A stretch of DNA of 28,362 nt from Candidatus Iainarchaeum sp. (lineage in GTDB: Archaea; B1Sed10-29; WALL01; JAGHAM01): positions 1 through 28,362 of the forward strand of contig JAGHAM010000009.1 of the NCBI GenBank assembly GCA_021161465.1, given 5' to 3'. Shown one piece after another: positions 1 through 8,810 of the stretch (positions within the stretch are counted from its first letter, which is position 1; each line of letters begins with the position of its first letter). Both the position numbers and the translations under genes were made by a program. The notes beneath the pieces are model-generated. The model did no database searches. It was not told the origin of the DNA and worked only from the letters and a program-made list of their open reading frames with translations.

Positions 1-33
1 AGGGAGTTCTTTGTAAGAGGGAAAAAGTAAGGA

Positions 34-43
34 ACTTATATTA
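34..43 (+). promoter_or_regulatory. TATA box of the first surface-protein gene
   Basis: The sequence acttatatta matches the archaeal TATA consensus and follows a purine-rich stretch that could be the BRE. Its centre lies about 28 nt before the GTG at 67, the spacing seen at the other first genes here. This argues for a leaderless mRNA starting at 67, because the GTG at 46 would almost touch the TATA box. Confidence 0.6.
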
Positions 44-66
44 ATGTGGTATGTGTTTTAAAAAAG

Positions 67-3000
67 GTGGGTACGAGTAGTCGGTTTGTGGTTGCTATTT
101 TGTTTGTTTTTTTATTGCTAGAGCTATCTAGGGGCGAGATTATATACCCAAAGAACTGCCCGGATGATAAGGGTTTTCAGAGTTTTGACTGTGGCCTTGA
201 TGGATGGACTGGTGAATATTTCAAACTTGTCGAAGGGCGAGTTTGTGCCGGCTGGTTTAACAACAATTGTGAGATATGCTCAGGTGCCACAGAAGATACT
301 TTTTGGCCAATTGGTGGATACCATATCCGTTTGAGATATGAAGGGACGAGAGAAAATGGAATGGCATACATCGAAAGGAGCATCTCAACTAAAGGATTTA
401 AAAATATCAAACTCAAATATGCAAGAGCTGTGCGTGATGTTGAAGGTAGTAAGAATGAATGCCTATTGGTACAATACTACAACGGAACCACATGGAACAC
501 CGTACCAGGCGGTAAATATTGTGGTATTTACTACTATTTTGATGGTTGGACAATAACTAAAGATCTAAAAAGTAGAAAAGATGCTAATGATAATCCTAAG
601 TTTAGGATTCGGTTTATCTTGACCAATGTAGAGTGTGATGAATCTGCCTTTGTAGATAGAGTGAAGCTTGAAGGAAATCGGTGCAACAGTACAGGGGAGG
701 TATGTACAAAAAACGAGAGTTGTTGCTCGGATTTGTGCAACAAACGTTGCTGTAAAGTGGGGGTAGACTGTTCTGGAACAGGTTGCGATGATGAAAATAA
801 GCTCAGAAACAAAGTCTGTGACACAAAGGGTGACTGTGTATTAGACATGAGTAGCGAAGCGGGTACGGATACTGATGGGGATGGTGCAGACTTTGGTTGT
901 GACTATAATGACAGTGACCCCTGTTCTATCACCGGAAACGAAGATAATTGCGACAACTGCAACCACTGCAACGATGGTACCCAAAACTGTGATGAGACTG
1001 GGACCGATTGTGGGGGTAGTTGCGAACCATGCGGAGGCTACAGCGATGGCCACTCTTGCCAATCCGAGAACGACTGCGAAAACCACTGCGATCTTGAGAA
1101 CAAGACGTGCTTCTCGTGTACTCCGTGCTCTGGTGTGGATAGGTGCAGCAATCAAGAACCTAATGAATGCGAATTACAGTGTGGCGCAAACAAAACCTGT
1201 GATGATAAACAGGTAGACTCACACTGGATTTCCGACCAGGCGTGTAGAAGTTGTAAGGATTGCTTGTATAGCAGTGATGACACTGTTGGATCGTGTGAGT
1301 GCAGTGGGGATTGCATAAAAGGTTACTGTGAGAATGACAACAACTGTTACTATGGGGTAAGCTGTACCCTTAATGGTTGGGACTACAGCGACAAGTGTTC
1401 TACAGCAGATTCATGTGATGCTAATACGCTTGTAACAGGGAAGACCTGCGGTGCTGGTGGTTGCAGCTCTGGAGCTACGTACACTTGTGACGACACAACG
1501 CACACAAACTGCCAGAAGGTAAACTGCAACGGGTCGGATTACTACTGCACTTACGATGGTTCAAGCTGGGAGTGGAGAACAAGCAAGCCTGAGGAAAGTA
1601 TTGCAGCTGGTAACTGTGAGGATGATGTCGACAATGACTGCGATAGTGATGCAGACGAAGAAGATATGGATTGCGGTGGTACGGGGTGTAATCCTGGAGA
1701 AAAAAAACCCTGCGACAAACAGGATGGTGTTTGTGCTGGCTCATTTATGGTATGCCTAGATGATAAAAATTGGGGAGAGTGCAGTTATACTAACTTATCC
1801 AACTATGAAGATGGAAAAGAAACCCAGTGCGGCGATGGCGCAGACAACGATTGCGATAACAAAACGGATTGCGATGATGAAGATTGTTTGGATACATCTA
1901 CCTGCAAGTCTCAGATATGCTCACCAATTGGGTCTGTTGAACCTTGTGGACCCGGCGTATGTTCAAACTACAACAAAACATGTCTTAAAGCATGGGAAAA
2001 CGAAGAGCACGGCAAGTGGTTCTGCAACTATTCTGAAATTCAGAACTATGAGAAACCAGAAACTAGCTGTAATGATGGGTTGGACAATGATTGTGATGGG
2101 GCTGCTGACTGCGGTGATCCAACTACGGGGGAGCCGGAAGACACTGACTGCGTTGACCCAAGCATTCAAACCCGTGGATGTTATAATGGAAATGTGTACC
2201 TGTATGACTCATGCGGGTGGCCGGCAAGCAACCCAACCACAATATGTGCTGACGACGACCTCTGCACAATTGATGAATGTATGAATGGCGAATGTGTCTA
2301 CAGCGAGCCAGATTGCATAACTGGAGATGGGTGTTGTCCTACTGGGTGCACACCAGAAAACGACAATGACTGCAAAACATGTCTATCTGATTCAGACTGT
2401 GATGACAACATAAACTGCACTGTGGACACGTGCTCAGGAACACCAGAGGCCTGTCATCATGTACGGGTAACCTCTTGTGCCTCCGGCGATGGTTGTTGTC
2501 CTGCTGGGTGCAACTACACCACTGATAGCGACTGTCCACTAGAACCAACCAATACCCCACCAACTGTAGAGTTGCTGGAACCGGCGAGAGATGGCTACTA
2601 TTCTGTATGGGGCATCTCAACAGGAGTTCCAGTAGAGTTTAGAGCTATAGACCCTGACACAGAAAACCTAGATTGCTACTATGAAATTGATGGTATCCTA
2701 AAGAAGTTGCCAAAAGCAAAATCCGGTGAGATTGTAACCATCAACCTTCCAATGAACTGGAGCAATGATAGCCAAAAAGTAGAGAAAACGATAATGATAA
2801 ACTGTACCGATGGGATAAGTTACGCCACGAATTCCTCTAACTTTCATATTGTAGGAAAACCACCTACGGCAGACCAGGATGAGACAGAAGGTAAGCCTAA
2901 AAGTGAAGTTGAAAGGTTCATAAGGACATTCACCCCTATCCCAGACTCTTACTATGATTACATCCCAATACCAGTAAGGGAGAACCTTGACCTAATTTTC

Positions 3001-3459
3001 GCTGCACTGATTGGTTTCGCGTTGCTGGTCTTCATCGTGACATCTTATCTTTCAAGAGCTCAAAGTAGGGAAGTCATAGAGAAAAAACTCAGGGAAGAAA
3101 GAGAGAAAGAGAAAAAAATAACGTTTAGAAGACTGAAAGATAGAAGAGCAGAGATTAGAAGCAAACTGGCGAAGATAAAGAAAGCAGAGGTAGGTGGCCT
3201 GTCGAAAGCCCTGCTGAAGAAGAAAAAAGCATATGAGAATGAGCTTATTTTACTCCAAGAAGACTTGCTGAAAAATGATTTATATCTTAAGGAACTGAGT
3301 GATAAAGCTGACGAAGCTCTCGAGCAAGCTAAAAAAGGCATCCCGAGCAAGGAAATCATGAAGCAACTTGTTGAAGAAGGCTACACCAAGAAAGAGATTG
3401 AAATCATAAAGAGGGCCTTCCAGAGGAGACTGATAAAGGGTGGGTTTTTAAAAGATTAG
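67..3459 (+). CDS. Membrane-anchored Cys-rich surface protein with metal-binding-like motifs
   Basis: Predicted secreted protein (1130 aa from GTG 67; GTG 46 would add 7 residues) held by one C-terminal membrane helix. Order: signal peptide (about 1-24); a region (about 32-203) resembling jelly-roll carbohydrate-binding domains, with YIERSIST near its start and FVDRVKLEG at its end; a long Cys-rich region (about 204-825); an Ig-like domain (832-932); a transmembrane helix (about 976-996); a basic, coiled-coil-like cytoplasmic tail. Three acidic motifs around DNDCD (near residues 520, 590 and 670) resemble MopE-type metal-binding repeats; GDGCCPxGC motifs also recur. Start 67 is chosen from TATA spacing. 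The tail is homologous to those of the genes at 3538 and 14366, which strongly suggests a shared inner partner. Ligand and function are unknown. No sortase-type anchor is seen. Confidence 0.88.
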   Translation: MGTSSRFVVAILFVFLLLELSRGEIIYPKNCPDDKGFQSFDCGLDGWTGEYFKLVEGRVCAGWFNNNCEICSGATEDTFWPIGGYHIRLRYEGTRENGMAYIERSISTKGFKNIKLKYARAVRDVEGSKNECLLVQYYNGTTWNTVPGGKYCGIYYYFDGWTITKDLKSRKDANDNPKFRIRFILTNVECDESAFVDRVKLEGNRCNSTGEVCTKNESCCSDLCNKRCCKVGVDCSGTGCDDENKLRNKVCDTKGDCVLDMSSEAGTDTDGDGADFGCDYNDSDPCSITGNEDNCDNCNHCNDGTQNCDETGTDCGGSCEPCGGYSDGHSCQSENDCENHCDLENKTCFSCTPCSGVDRCSNQEPNECELQCGANKTCDDKQVDSHWISDQACRSCKDCLYSSDDTVGSCECSGDCIKGYCENDNNCYYGVSCTLNGWDYSDKCSTADSCDANTLVTGKTCGAGGCSSGATYTCDDTTHTNCQKVNCNGSDYYCTYDGSSWEWRTSKPEESIAAGNCEDDVDNDCDSDADEEDMDCGGTGCNPGEKKPCDKQDGVCAGSFMVCLDDKNWGECSYTNLSNYEDGKETQCGDGADNDCDNKTDCDDEDCLDTSTCKSQICSPIGSVEPCGPGVCSNYNKTCLKAWENEEHGKWFCNYSEIQNYEKPETSCNDGLDNDCDGAADCGDPTTGEPEDTDCVDPSIQTRGCYNGNVYLYDSCGWPASNPTTICADDDLCTIDECMNGECVYSEPDCITGDGCCPTGCTPENDNDCKTCLSDSDCDDNINCTVDTCSGTPEACHHVRVTSCASGDGCCPAGCNYTTDSDCPLEPTNTPPTVELLEPARDGYYSVWGISTGVPVEFRAIDPDTENLDCYYEIDGILKKLPKAKSGEIVTINLPMNWSNDSQKVEKTIMINCTDGISYATNSSNFHIVGKPPTADQDETEGKPKSEVERFIRTFTPIPDSYYDYIPIPVRENLDLIFAALIGFALLVFIVTSYLSRAQSREVIEKKLREEREKEKKITFRRLKDRRAEIRSKLAKIKKAEVGGLSKALLKKKKAYENELILLQEDLLKNDLYLKELSDKADEALEQAKKGIPSKEIMKQLVEEGYTKKEIEIIKRAFQRRLIKGGFLKD

Positions 3460-3503
3460 CAGGTAGTGCATATCCTCTACTATTGCGGCATCTTAACAGG
3501 CAA

Positions 3504-3514
3504 AAGATTAAATA
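3504..3514 (+). promoter_or_regulatory. TATA box of the 1743-aa surface-protein gene
   Basis: The run agattaaataa is centred about 28 nt before the ATG at 3538 and no Shine-Dalgarno site precedes that ATG, so a leaderless transcript is likely. The gene is separated from its upstream neighbour by only 78 nt but appears to have its own promoter. Confidence 0.55.
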
Positions 3515-3537
3515 ACTGAATTGGCTTTTAATAACTG

Positions 3538-6500
3538 ATGAAACGCTCAGCGCTTATTGCTGCCATACTACTTTTCTCAACGATTTTTGTAACCTTTGCT
3601 TTCTTTGTTCCTGAAGCCCATGCAGGCACCAATCCAAACGTCACAACCTGCTGCCACAGTGGACAGTCGTGCAGCTGCTCTGCGTCTGGCTGTTGTTCTG
3701 GATTACACTGTTGTAGTGGAACCTGCAAAAGTTCATGCACATACTGTGGGGATGGCAGCTGCAATGGTGGTGAAACCTGCCGAAGCTGCAAGACTGACTG
3801 TGGATGCTGTTCAAACGGTCACAGCTGCTCCTCTGGTAGTCAGTGTTGTTCCGGTAATTGCCAAGGTGGTGTTTGCACAAGTTCATGCACTAGTAATGGT
3901 GAAAGTTGCTCTGCTGACGATGACTGCTGTTCGGGGCACTGTTGCAGTGGGACATGTAGCGAGTCCGAGTGCTGTACTGGGAGAGGTGGTTCATGTAGTC
4001 ATACTTCGGATTGTTGTGGCAATCTTCTATGTTGTAGTACCTTCGGCGGCACGGGAATGAGTTGCCAAGATGTGTGCAGCTGTAAAGAGAATGGAGAAAG
4101 CTGTAATTTTGACGCTGGATGTTGTTCGGGGCATTGCTGTGGAGGTATGTGTAAGGACTCCTGCGAGAGTTGTAAAAACAACGGTGGCAGCTGTGCGTAC
4201 AATGAAGATTGTTGCTCAAACCACTGTTGTAACGGCGTATGCAAAGACCAGTGCTGTGCATCAAACGGGAATAGCTGCTCGGTTGATGGTGATTGCTGTT
4301 CGGGGCACTGTTGCAGTGGGACATGCAAAGATGAATGTGGATGTTCCTCTTGGGGGTGCTGTAATAGCGAAGGAGAAAACTGTGGCATAGGCCAACCTTG
4401 TTGTGCCGGCTTGACTTGTTGTAGCGGAACTTGCAAACCAAATTGTGGGTGTAATACAGACGGGAGCACATGCACAGGTAATTCCGATTGCTGTTCTGGA
4501 CATTGTTGTAGCGGGACATGCAAATCAAGCTGCTGTATGGGGGATGGAAGTACCTGTTCTTCAGGTAGTCAGTGTTGCTCAGGAAAATGTTGTGATGGTG
4601 TCTGCAGCTCATCCTGTTGTCAGGAAACCGGAAGCTATTGCCAGATGGACAGTGATTGTTGCTCTGGCTCATGTTGCAACAATGTATGTAGCCTATCCTG
4701 TTGTAAACAGGATGGGGATAGTTGTTCGACAGATAGTGATTGTTGCTCTGGGGTCTGCCAAGGTGGAACCTGTGGCAGCTCGTGTTCTGGTAATGGAGAT
4801 GGCTGTTCGGTTGATGGTGATTGTTGTTCGGGGCACTGCTGCAGTGGAACGTGTGAGAGCTCCTGTGGGTGCTCAACCAATGGCATGGATTGTGCATCCA
4901 ACAGCCAATGTTGTTCTGGGCATTGTTGTGATGGAACGTGCGAGAGTTCTTGTGGTGGGAGCTGTACGCAAGTTGGGGGTGTGTGCTCCTCTGATGAAAG
5001 TTGCTGCACAGGTATTTGCTGTAATGGCTATTGCGCGTCTTCATGCCCATTAACCATAAGTAACATTGCATGTAGCAGCACAGAAACGTCAATGACCTTC
5101 GCGTGGGACACCAGCAGAAGATCGAACTCATCTGTCGAATATTGCCTCCCATCAGCGTGCACGGGAACTGTCACCAGCCCGGCGTATGTCACACACCACA
5201 CACTAACAGCAACTGATAATGTTGTCCCTGGCACTGCTTATACTTACTATATACATTCCACATCAACAGATGGCCAAGTGGTTTCTTCAGGAGCCAACTA
5301 CTGCACGACACAGGTAGGTGGCTGCACACAAACTGGTGGGTATTGCATATCCAGTGATAGTTGTTGCTCTGGCTATTGCTGTGACAATACCTGCTCAGCC
5401 GTCCCATGTTGCAGTGCGAACAACAATAATTGCAATGAAGATGAGGATTGTTGCTCAGAGCATTGCTGCAATGGCGTTTGCAAGGATTATTGTGACTGTG
5501 GGCCAACAGGGAGTATCTGCTCCTTCGATAAGCAATGCTGCTCGGGGTATTGCGCCAATAACACATGTAAGACTAATTTGGGCAGCTCAGACTATGTGCC
5601 TCCTGAGGTGTCTATATCTGGCGCAATTGGTGTATGGGGAAAAGAGCCACTCTCAGCCAAGATAGTCTGCACAGACGAAAGTGGCTGCGATGCAAGCACA
5701 TACAGGTTTAAGTCCTATACGAACAATCCATTATCCTGTCCAAATGTTTATTCCCTATACAATATATCTGCTTCATCTCCAGAAGAGGTATACAATCATC
5801 AATGGTTATGCGGGGCTGCCATGGATAACAACGAGAATGTAGGCTTCACTGAGCATCCCACAGAATTTAGAATAGATAGTGAAGCTCCAATAACCTCCAT
5901 AATCAGCCCTGGAGAAGGCTCAATCCAGACAAAGGATTTCCAATTATCCCTTGGTGATGAGGATACAGGAGGGAGCGAACTACAGTTATGTTATTACCAG
6001 ATACAAGCAAAAAATGGTGACCAGTGGCTGACAACAAAAGGTTGGACTGCTAGGACATGCTCCATTCCAATAACCGTGTCACTTAGTGGTGGAGATTGCC
6101 CATATTCTGGCGATAGGCCGGCATGCAAGATAAGGGCCTATGCCACTGACATGGCAGGTAACATAGGAAACATTGCGGAAAGGAATTTCATAATCTCCCC
6201 AGACCACCCAGATGAAAATCCGCCAACACGCGGAAGTTACAATCCAATGGAAAACACACTTCAGAGAAGTGAATTTGACCTAAGTTTCAATCTGAATGAG
6301 AAAGGTAATTGCAAGTGGGGATTAGAAAACGCAGACTATGATAATCTAGCGAAGAGCTGTGATGGGGACGGAACAACAATTATCTGCCATGTATCCAACC
6401 TCCCACATGGTTTAGTCACTATCTATGTTGGTTGTGAAGACGCACTAGGAAACAAAGATACAAAATCAACAACAAGCTCGCTCAAGTATCTCATACAGGA

Positions 6501-8769
6501 TGATGTCATGAAAATAGACATAGTCTCCCCAGAAAACAACAGTAAGATAGCAGCTGGTTGGGCCAAAGTATTGTTCAAGACTGAAGATACAAACACTCAG
6601 AAATTCCAATACAGTTATGACGGGATTGTCTGGAGTGATATGGATATACCATTCCAGGCTCAGGAAGACGTATACTCTTATAATTTCACGTCCCTGCATA
6701 CAGGTAAAAATACATTATACATAAGGGGCTACGGTATTGGGGGTGTTGGAACACCATCAAAGGTGGTGGTTGACGTCACGGTTGATGTTAATCTTGCACC
6801 ACAGGTTACTATAGACTATCCTGGCTACTATGAGTTTTATTTTGCAGTAGATGAAGTGGAATTCACCGCAACAGATGAAGAAGCTACTAATATGGACTGC
6901 AAATACCGGGTAGACAATCTGGAGTGGATTGACACCACAGCCGAGAATGGTGTGAAAAAAACAGTTCCAATAACTATACCAGAAGGGTGGCACGATGTAA
7001 GTGTAAAATGCTCAGATGGCTCAAAATGGACGAATCCGCCAGTTATCCATACCTTTTACGTACACTCATCGAATTCAGAAAATATAACCAATATGCCTCC
7101 AGAGGTAATCATCAAATACCCCAAATACAACGGAAACTATGAATCTATCGATAAAATTACGTTCCTGGCTACAGATGATAAGGCAGACGAAGTAGACTGC
7201 AACGCTGAAATAGACTCAAATGGCATGTCAAGTAAAAAAGTTCACACAGGGATAGAGGAGAGTATAGACGTAAGTGCTGTGGGAGATGGGTGGCACACAG
7301 CAACAGTTTCTTGCTTTGATGGAAAGAATTGGACATTGAACCCACCTGTTGTGTTCTTCTATATACAGACCAATAAAAGTAGCAAAGGAAACAGCCCGCC
7401 GGCAGTATCCATAGAGTACCCCACCAATGGTGGCACATACAATAACATTAACAGTTTCTTGTTTAAGACAGTTGATGACAGCTCTTCTGACTTATCGTGC
7501 ATGTATTCCATAGATTCCTTGGATTGGAAAAGTGTTGGTGCAGTAAACAACACTAAAACCAAAGTTGACATAGTGGTAGGTAGAGGGGGGCATATGCTCA
7601 CAGTCAGGTGTTACGACGGCTCCTCCTGGACGCCAAATCCACCAACGTATTATTTCTTTGTGGAGAGGGGAGAGCTACCAAAGGGAGCCTTCCTAACTGG
7701 GGGTAGTTTCATACTAACACCAAAGGAAGAATCACCACATGAAGTTGTCCTGGACATCAGGTTGTCACCAGATGCTAGTGTCCCTGCTTATTTAGTTAGT
7801 ATAAACTTTAGCAATCCACCAAAAGGAGTACTACTACAGGACACGTACTTGAAGAAAGCAGCTGTGTTCCTTTCGCCGGGTGACTCTTCAAAGCTCAGCT
7901 GGAAGGTGATGGCTCCAGCAACCTACAATGTAAACCCATCAGATTTTGAAGTGCAGTGGGATGACGAGGTAAAACTTGAACTAGACAGCATTCCAAGGAG
8001 AACAACTAACATTGAACTAAACATTAGTGGTAAAACAGATCCTGATGTCTGTGAAAAGTATAATATAACCAGCATTAAGGGAGAAAATGATAAATGCAGG
8101 ACCAAAATAGTCGTCAACAAGGAAGAGCCAATATATGCTGATGTAGACGGGAGATTCTCAAAAACTGTTTTCCTGGAGCCTGGTGAGAACCTTGTGACTG
8201 TCACTGCGGTAGACCCAGGTGGAAATAGGGTATTTGAAAACTTTAAAGTAGAATACACCCCTCCTTTGAGTGCATTGATAATCAAGAACCTATTCCCAAT
8301 AATAGCATTACTAGTGCTTGCTATTGTGTTAACTGTTGTTGTTGTATTTCACAATATAAATAGAAGTAAAACAGAGATAAAAAAGGAACTTGAGAAAAAG
8401 GAAATTGAGAAAGCAAAAGAACGACTTAAAATGCTTAAAGAAAGAAGGAAGTATATCACAAAAAGGCTTTCCAAACTGGCAACTAAGGAATCGGCAATAG
8501 GCCTATCTGCCGATGAAGAGGCCCAGAAGAAGGCTTACAAGGAAGAATTAGTTGGGATACAGGAAGAGTTACTCAGCAACGAGGACTTCCTTGAGGAGTT
8601 GGCAAAGAAAACAAATGAGGTTGTCGAACTGGCTAGGAGAGGAGTGCCAAGCAAGGAAATAAGGCAAAAACTGATAAGTGAAGGGTATACCAAGAAGGAG
8701 ATTGGGATAATACGGAAGCTATTCGACGAAAAGAAGAAAAGCATAAAGAAAAACAAGAACGAAAAATGA
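3538..8769 (+). CDS. Giant membrane-anchored surface protein with an 18-unit Cys-knot-like array
   Basis: Predicted 1743-aa type I membrane protein. Signal peptide 1-29 (cut after EAHA). Residues about 37-500 hold 15 units of roughly 26-36 residues built around DCCSGHCCSGTC; an FN3-like domain follows (503-594), then three more Cys units (595-678). After that come Ig-like domains (about 685-993), an FQYSYDG-type module (994-1085), three two-Cys Ig-like modules (1087-1381), a membrane-proximal domain (1385-1578), a transmembrane helix (1585-1607) and a 136-residue tail. The first unit is followed by a CGDGSCNGGETC motif familiar from other archaeal surface proteins. The array resembles knottin or Dickkopf-like disulfide folds in cysteine pattern only; homology is not claimed. 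Near-identical DNA between units indicates recent duplication. The tail matches the genes at 67 and 14366. A role in adhesion or binding is inference. Confidence 0.9.
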   Translation: MKRSALIAAILLFSTIFVTFAFFVPEAHAGTNPNVTTCCHSGQSCSCSASGCCSGLHCCSGTCKSSCTYCGDGSCNGGETCRSCKTDCGCCSNGHSCSSGSQCCSGNCQGGVCTSSCTSNGESCSADDDCCSGHCCSGTCSESECCTGRGGSCSHTSDCCGNLLCCSTFGGTGMSCQDVCSCKENGESCNFDAGCCSGHCCGGMCKDSCESCKNNGGSCAYNEDCCSNHCCNGVCKDQCCASNGNSCSVDGDCCSGHCCSGTCKDECGCSSWGCCNSEGENCGIGQPCCAGLTCCSGTCKPNCGCNTDGSTCTGNSDCCSGHCCSGTCKSSCCMGDGSTCSSGSQCCSGKCCDGVCSSSCCQETGSYCQMDSDCCSGSCCNNVCSLSCCKQDGDSCSTDSDCCSGVCQGGTCGSSCSGNGDGCSVDGDCCSGHCCSGTCESSCGCSTNGMDCASNSQCCSGHCCDGTCESSCGGSCTQVGGVCSSDESCCTGICCNGYCASSCPLTISNIACSSTETSMTFAWDTSRRSNSSVEYCLPSACTGTVTSPAYVTHHTLTATDNVVPGTAYTYYIHSTSTDGQVVSSGANYCTTQVGGCTQTGGYCISSDSCCSGYCCDNTCSAVPCCSANNNNCNEDEDCCSEHCCNGVCKDYCDCGPTGSICSFDKQCCSGYCANNTCKTNLGSSDYVPPEVSISGAIGVWGKEPLSAKIVCTDESGCDASTYRFKSYTNNPLSCPNVYSLYNISASSPEEVYNHQWLCGAAMDNNENVGFTEHPTEFRIDSEAPITSIISPGEGSIQTKDFQLSLGDEDTGGSELQLCYYQIQAKNGDQWLTTKGWTARTCSIPITVSLSGGDCPYSGDRPACKIRAYATDMAGNIGNIAERNFIISPDHPDENPPTRGSYNPMENTLQRSEFDLSFNLNEKGNCKWGLENADYDNLAKSCDGDGTTIICHVSNLPHGLVTIYVGCEDALGNKDTKSTTSSLKYLIQDDVMKIDIVSPENNSKIAAGWAKVLFKTEDTNTQKFQYSYDGIVWSDMDIPFQAQEDVYSYNFTSLHTGKNTLYIRGYGIGGVGTPSKVVVDVTVDVNLAPQVTIDYPGYYEFYFAVDEVEFTATDEEATNMDCKYRVDNLEWIDTTAENGVKKTVPITIPEGWHDVSVKCSDGSKWTNPPVIHTFYVHSSNSENITNMPPEVIIKYPKYNGNYESIDKITFLATDDKADEVDCNAEIDSNGMSSKKVHTGIEESIDVSAVGDGWHTATVSCFDGKNWTLNPPVVFFYIQTNKSSKGNSPPAVSIEYPTNGGTYNNINSFLFKTVDDSSSDLSCMYSIDSLDWKSVGAVNNTKTKVDIVVGRGGHMLTVRCYDGSSWTPNPPTYYFFVERGELPKGAFLTGGSFILTPKEESPHEVVLDIRLSPDASVPAYLVSINFSNPPKGVLLQDTYLKKAAVFLSPGDSSKLSWKVMAPATYNVNPSDFEVQWDDEVKLELDSIPRRTTNIELNISGKTDPDVCEKYNITSIKGENDKCRTKIVVNKEEPIYADVDGRFSKTVFLEPGENLVTVTAVDPGGNRVFENFKVEYTPPLSALIIKNLFPIIALLVLAIVLTVVVVFHNINRSKTEIKKELEKKEIEKAKERLKMLKERRKYITKRLSKLATKESAIGLSADEEAQKKAYKEELVGIQEELLSNEDFLEELAKKTNEVVELARRGVPSKEIRQKLISEGYTKKEIGIIRKLFDEKKKSIKKNKNEK
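3644..5045 (+). repeat. Tandem Cys-rich coding repeats, 15 units
   Basis: In-frame units of about 80-105 nt each encode a pattern like C-x-x-NGxSC-x(4)-DCCSGHCCxGTC-x(3)-C. Some are nearly identical in DNA: positions 3925-3956 and 4294-4325 share 32 identical bases, and 4279-4295 equals 4807-4823. Other units have diverged strongly, so the array mixes old and recent duplications. Three further units follow the FN3 domain at about 5320-5570. Confidence 0.85.
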
Positions 8770-8779
8770 CGGCAACAAG

Positions 8780-8790
8780 TTTATTAAATA
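8780..8790 (+). promoter_or_regulatory. TATA box of the class III pilin-like gene
   Basis: The run tttattaaata lies about 25 nt before the ATG at 8811, directly after the stop of the preceding gene. No Shine-Dalgarno site is seen, so leaderless initiation is likely. Confidence 0.6.
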
Positions 8791-8810
8791 GATAAGAGTT
8801 ATTTTAGCTG

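Noticed and set aside
4445-5053. Plus-strand frame of 202 codons inside the same array
   Set aside because: Out-of-frame reading of the repeats yields Val/Ala-rich sequence with no domain. The main frame has a signal peptide and conserved Cys pattern.
3890-5152. Long antisense open frame (420 codons) opposite the Cys-repeat array
   Set aside because: It mirrors the repeated Cys codons of the plus strand and gives a low-complexity His/Ser/Asn/Tyr-rich product with no start context. It is a shadow of the repeats.
3644-5570. Possible CRISPR array or minisatellite
   Set aside because: Repeats are in frame, uneven in spacing and diverge at synonymous and non-synonymous sites, with no unique spacers between constant repeats. 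They are protein-coding units.
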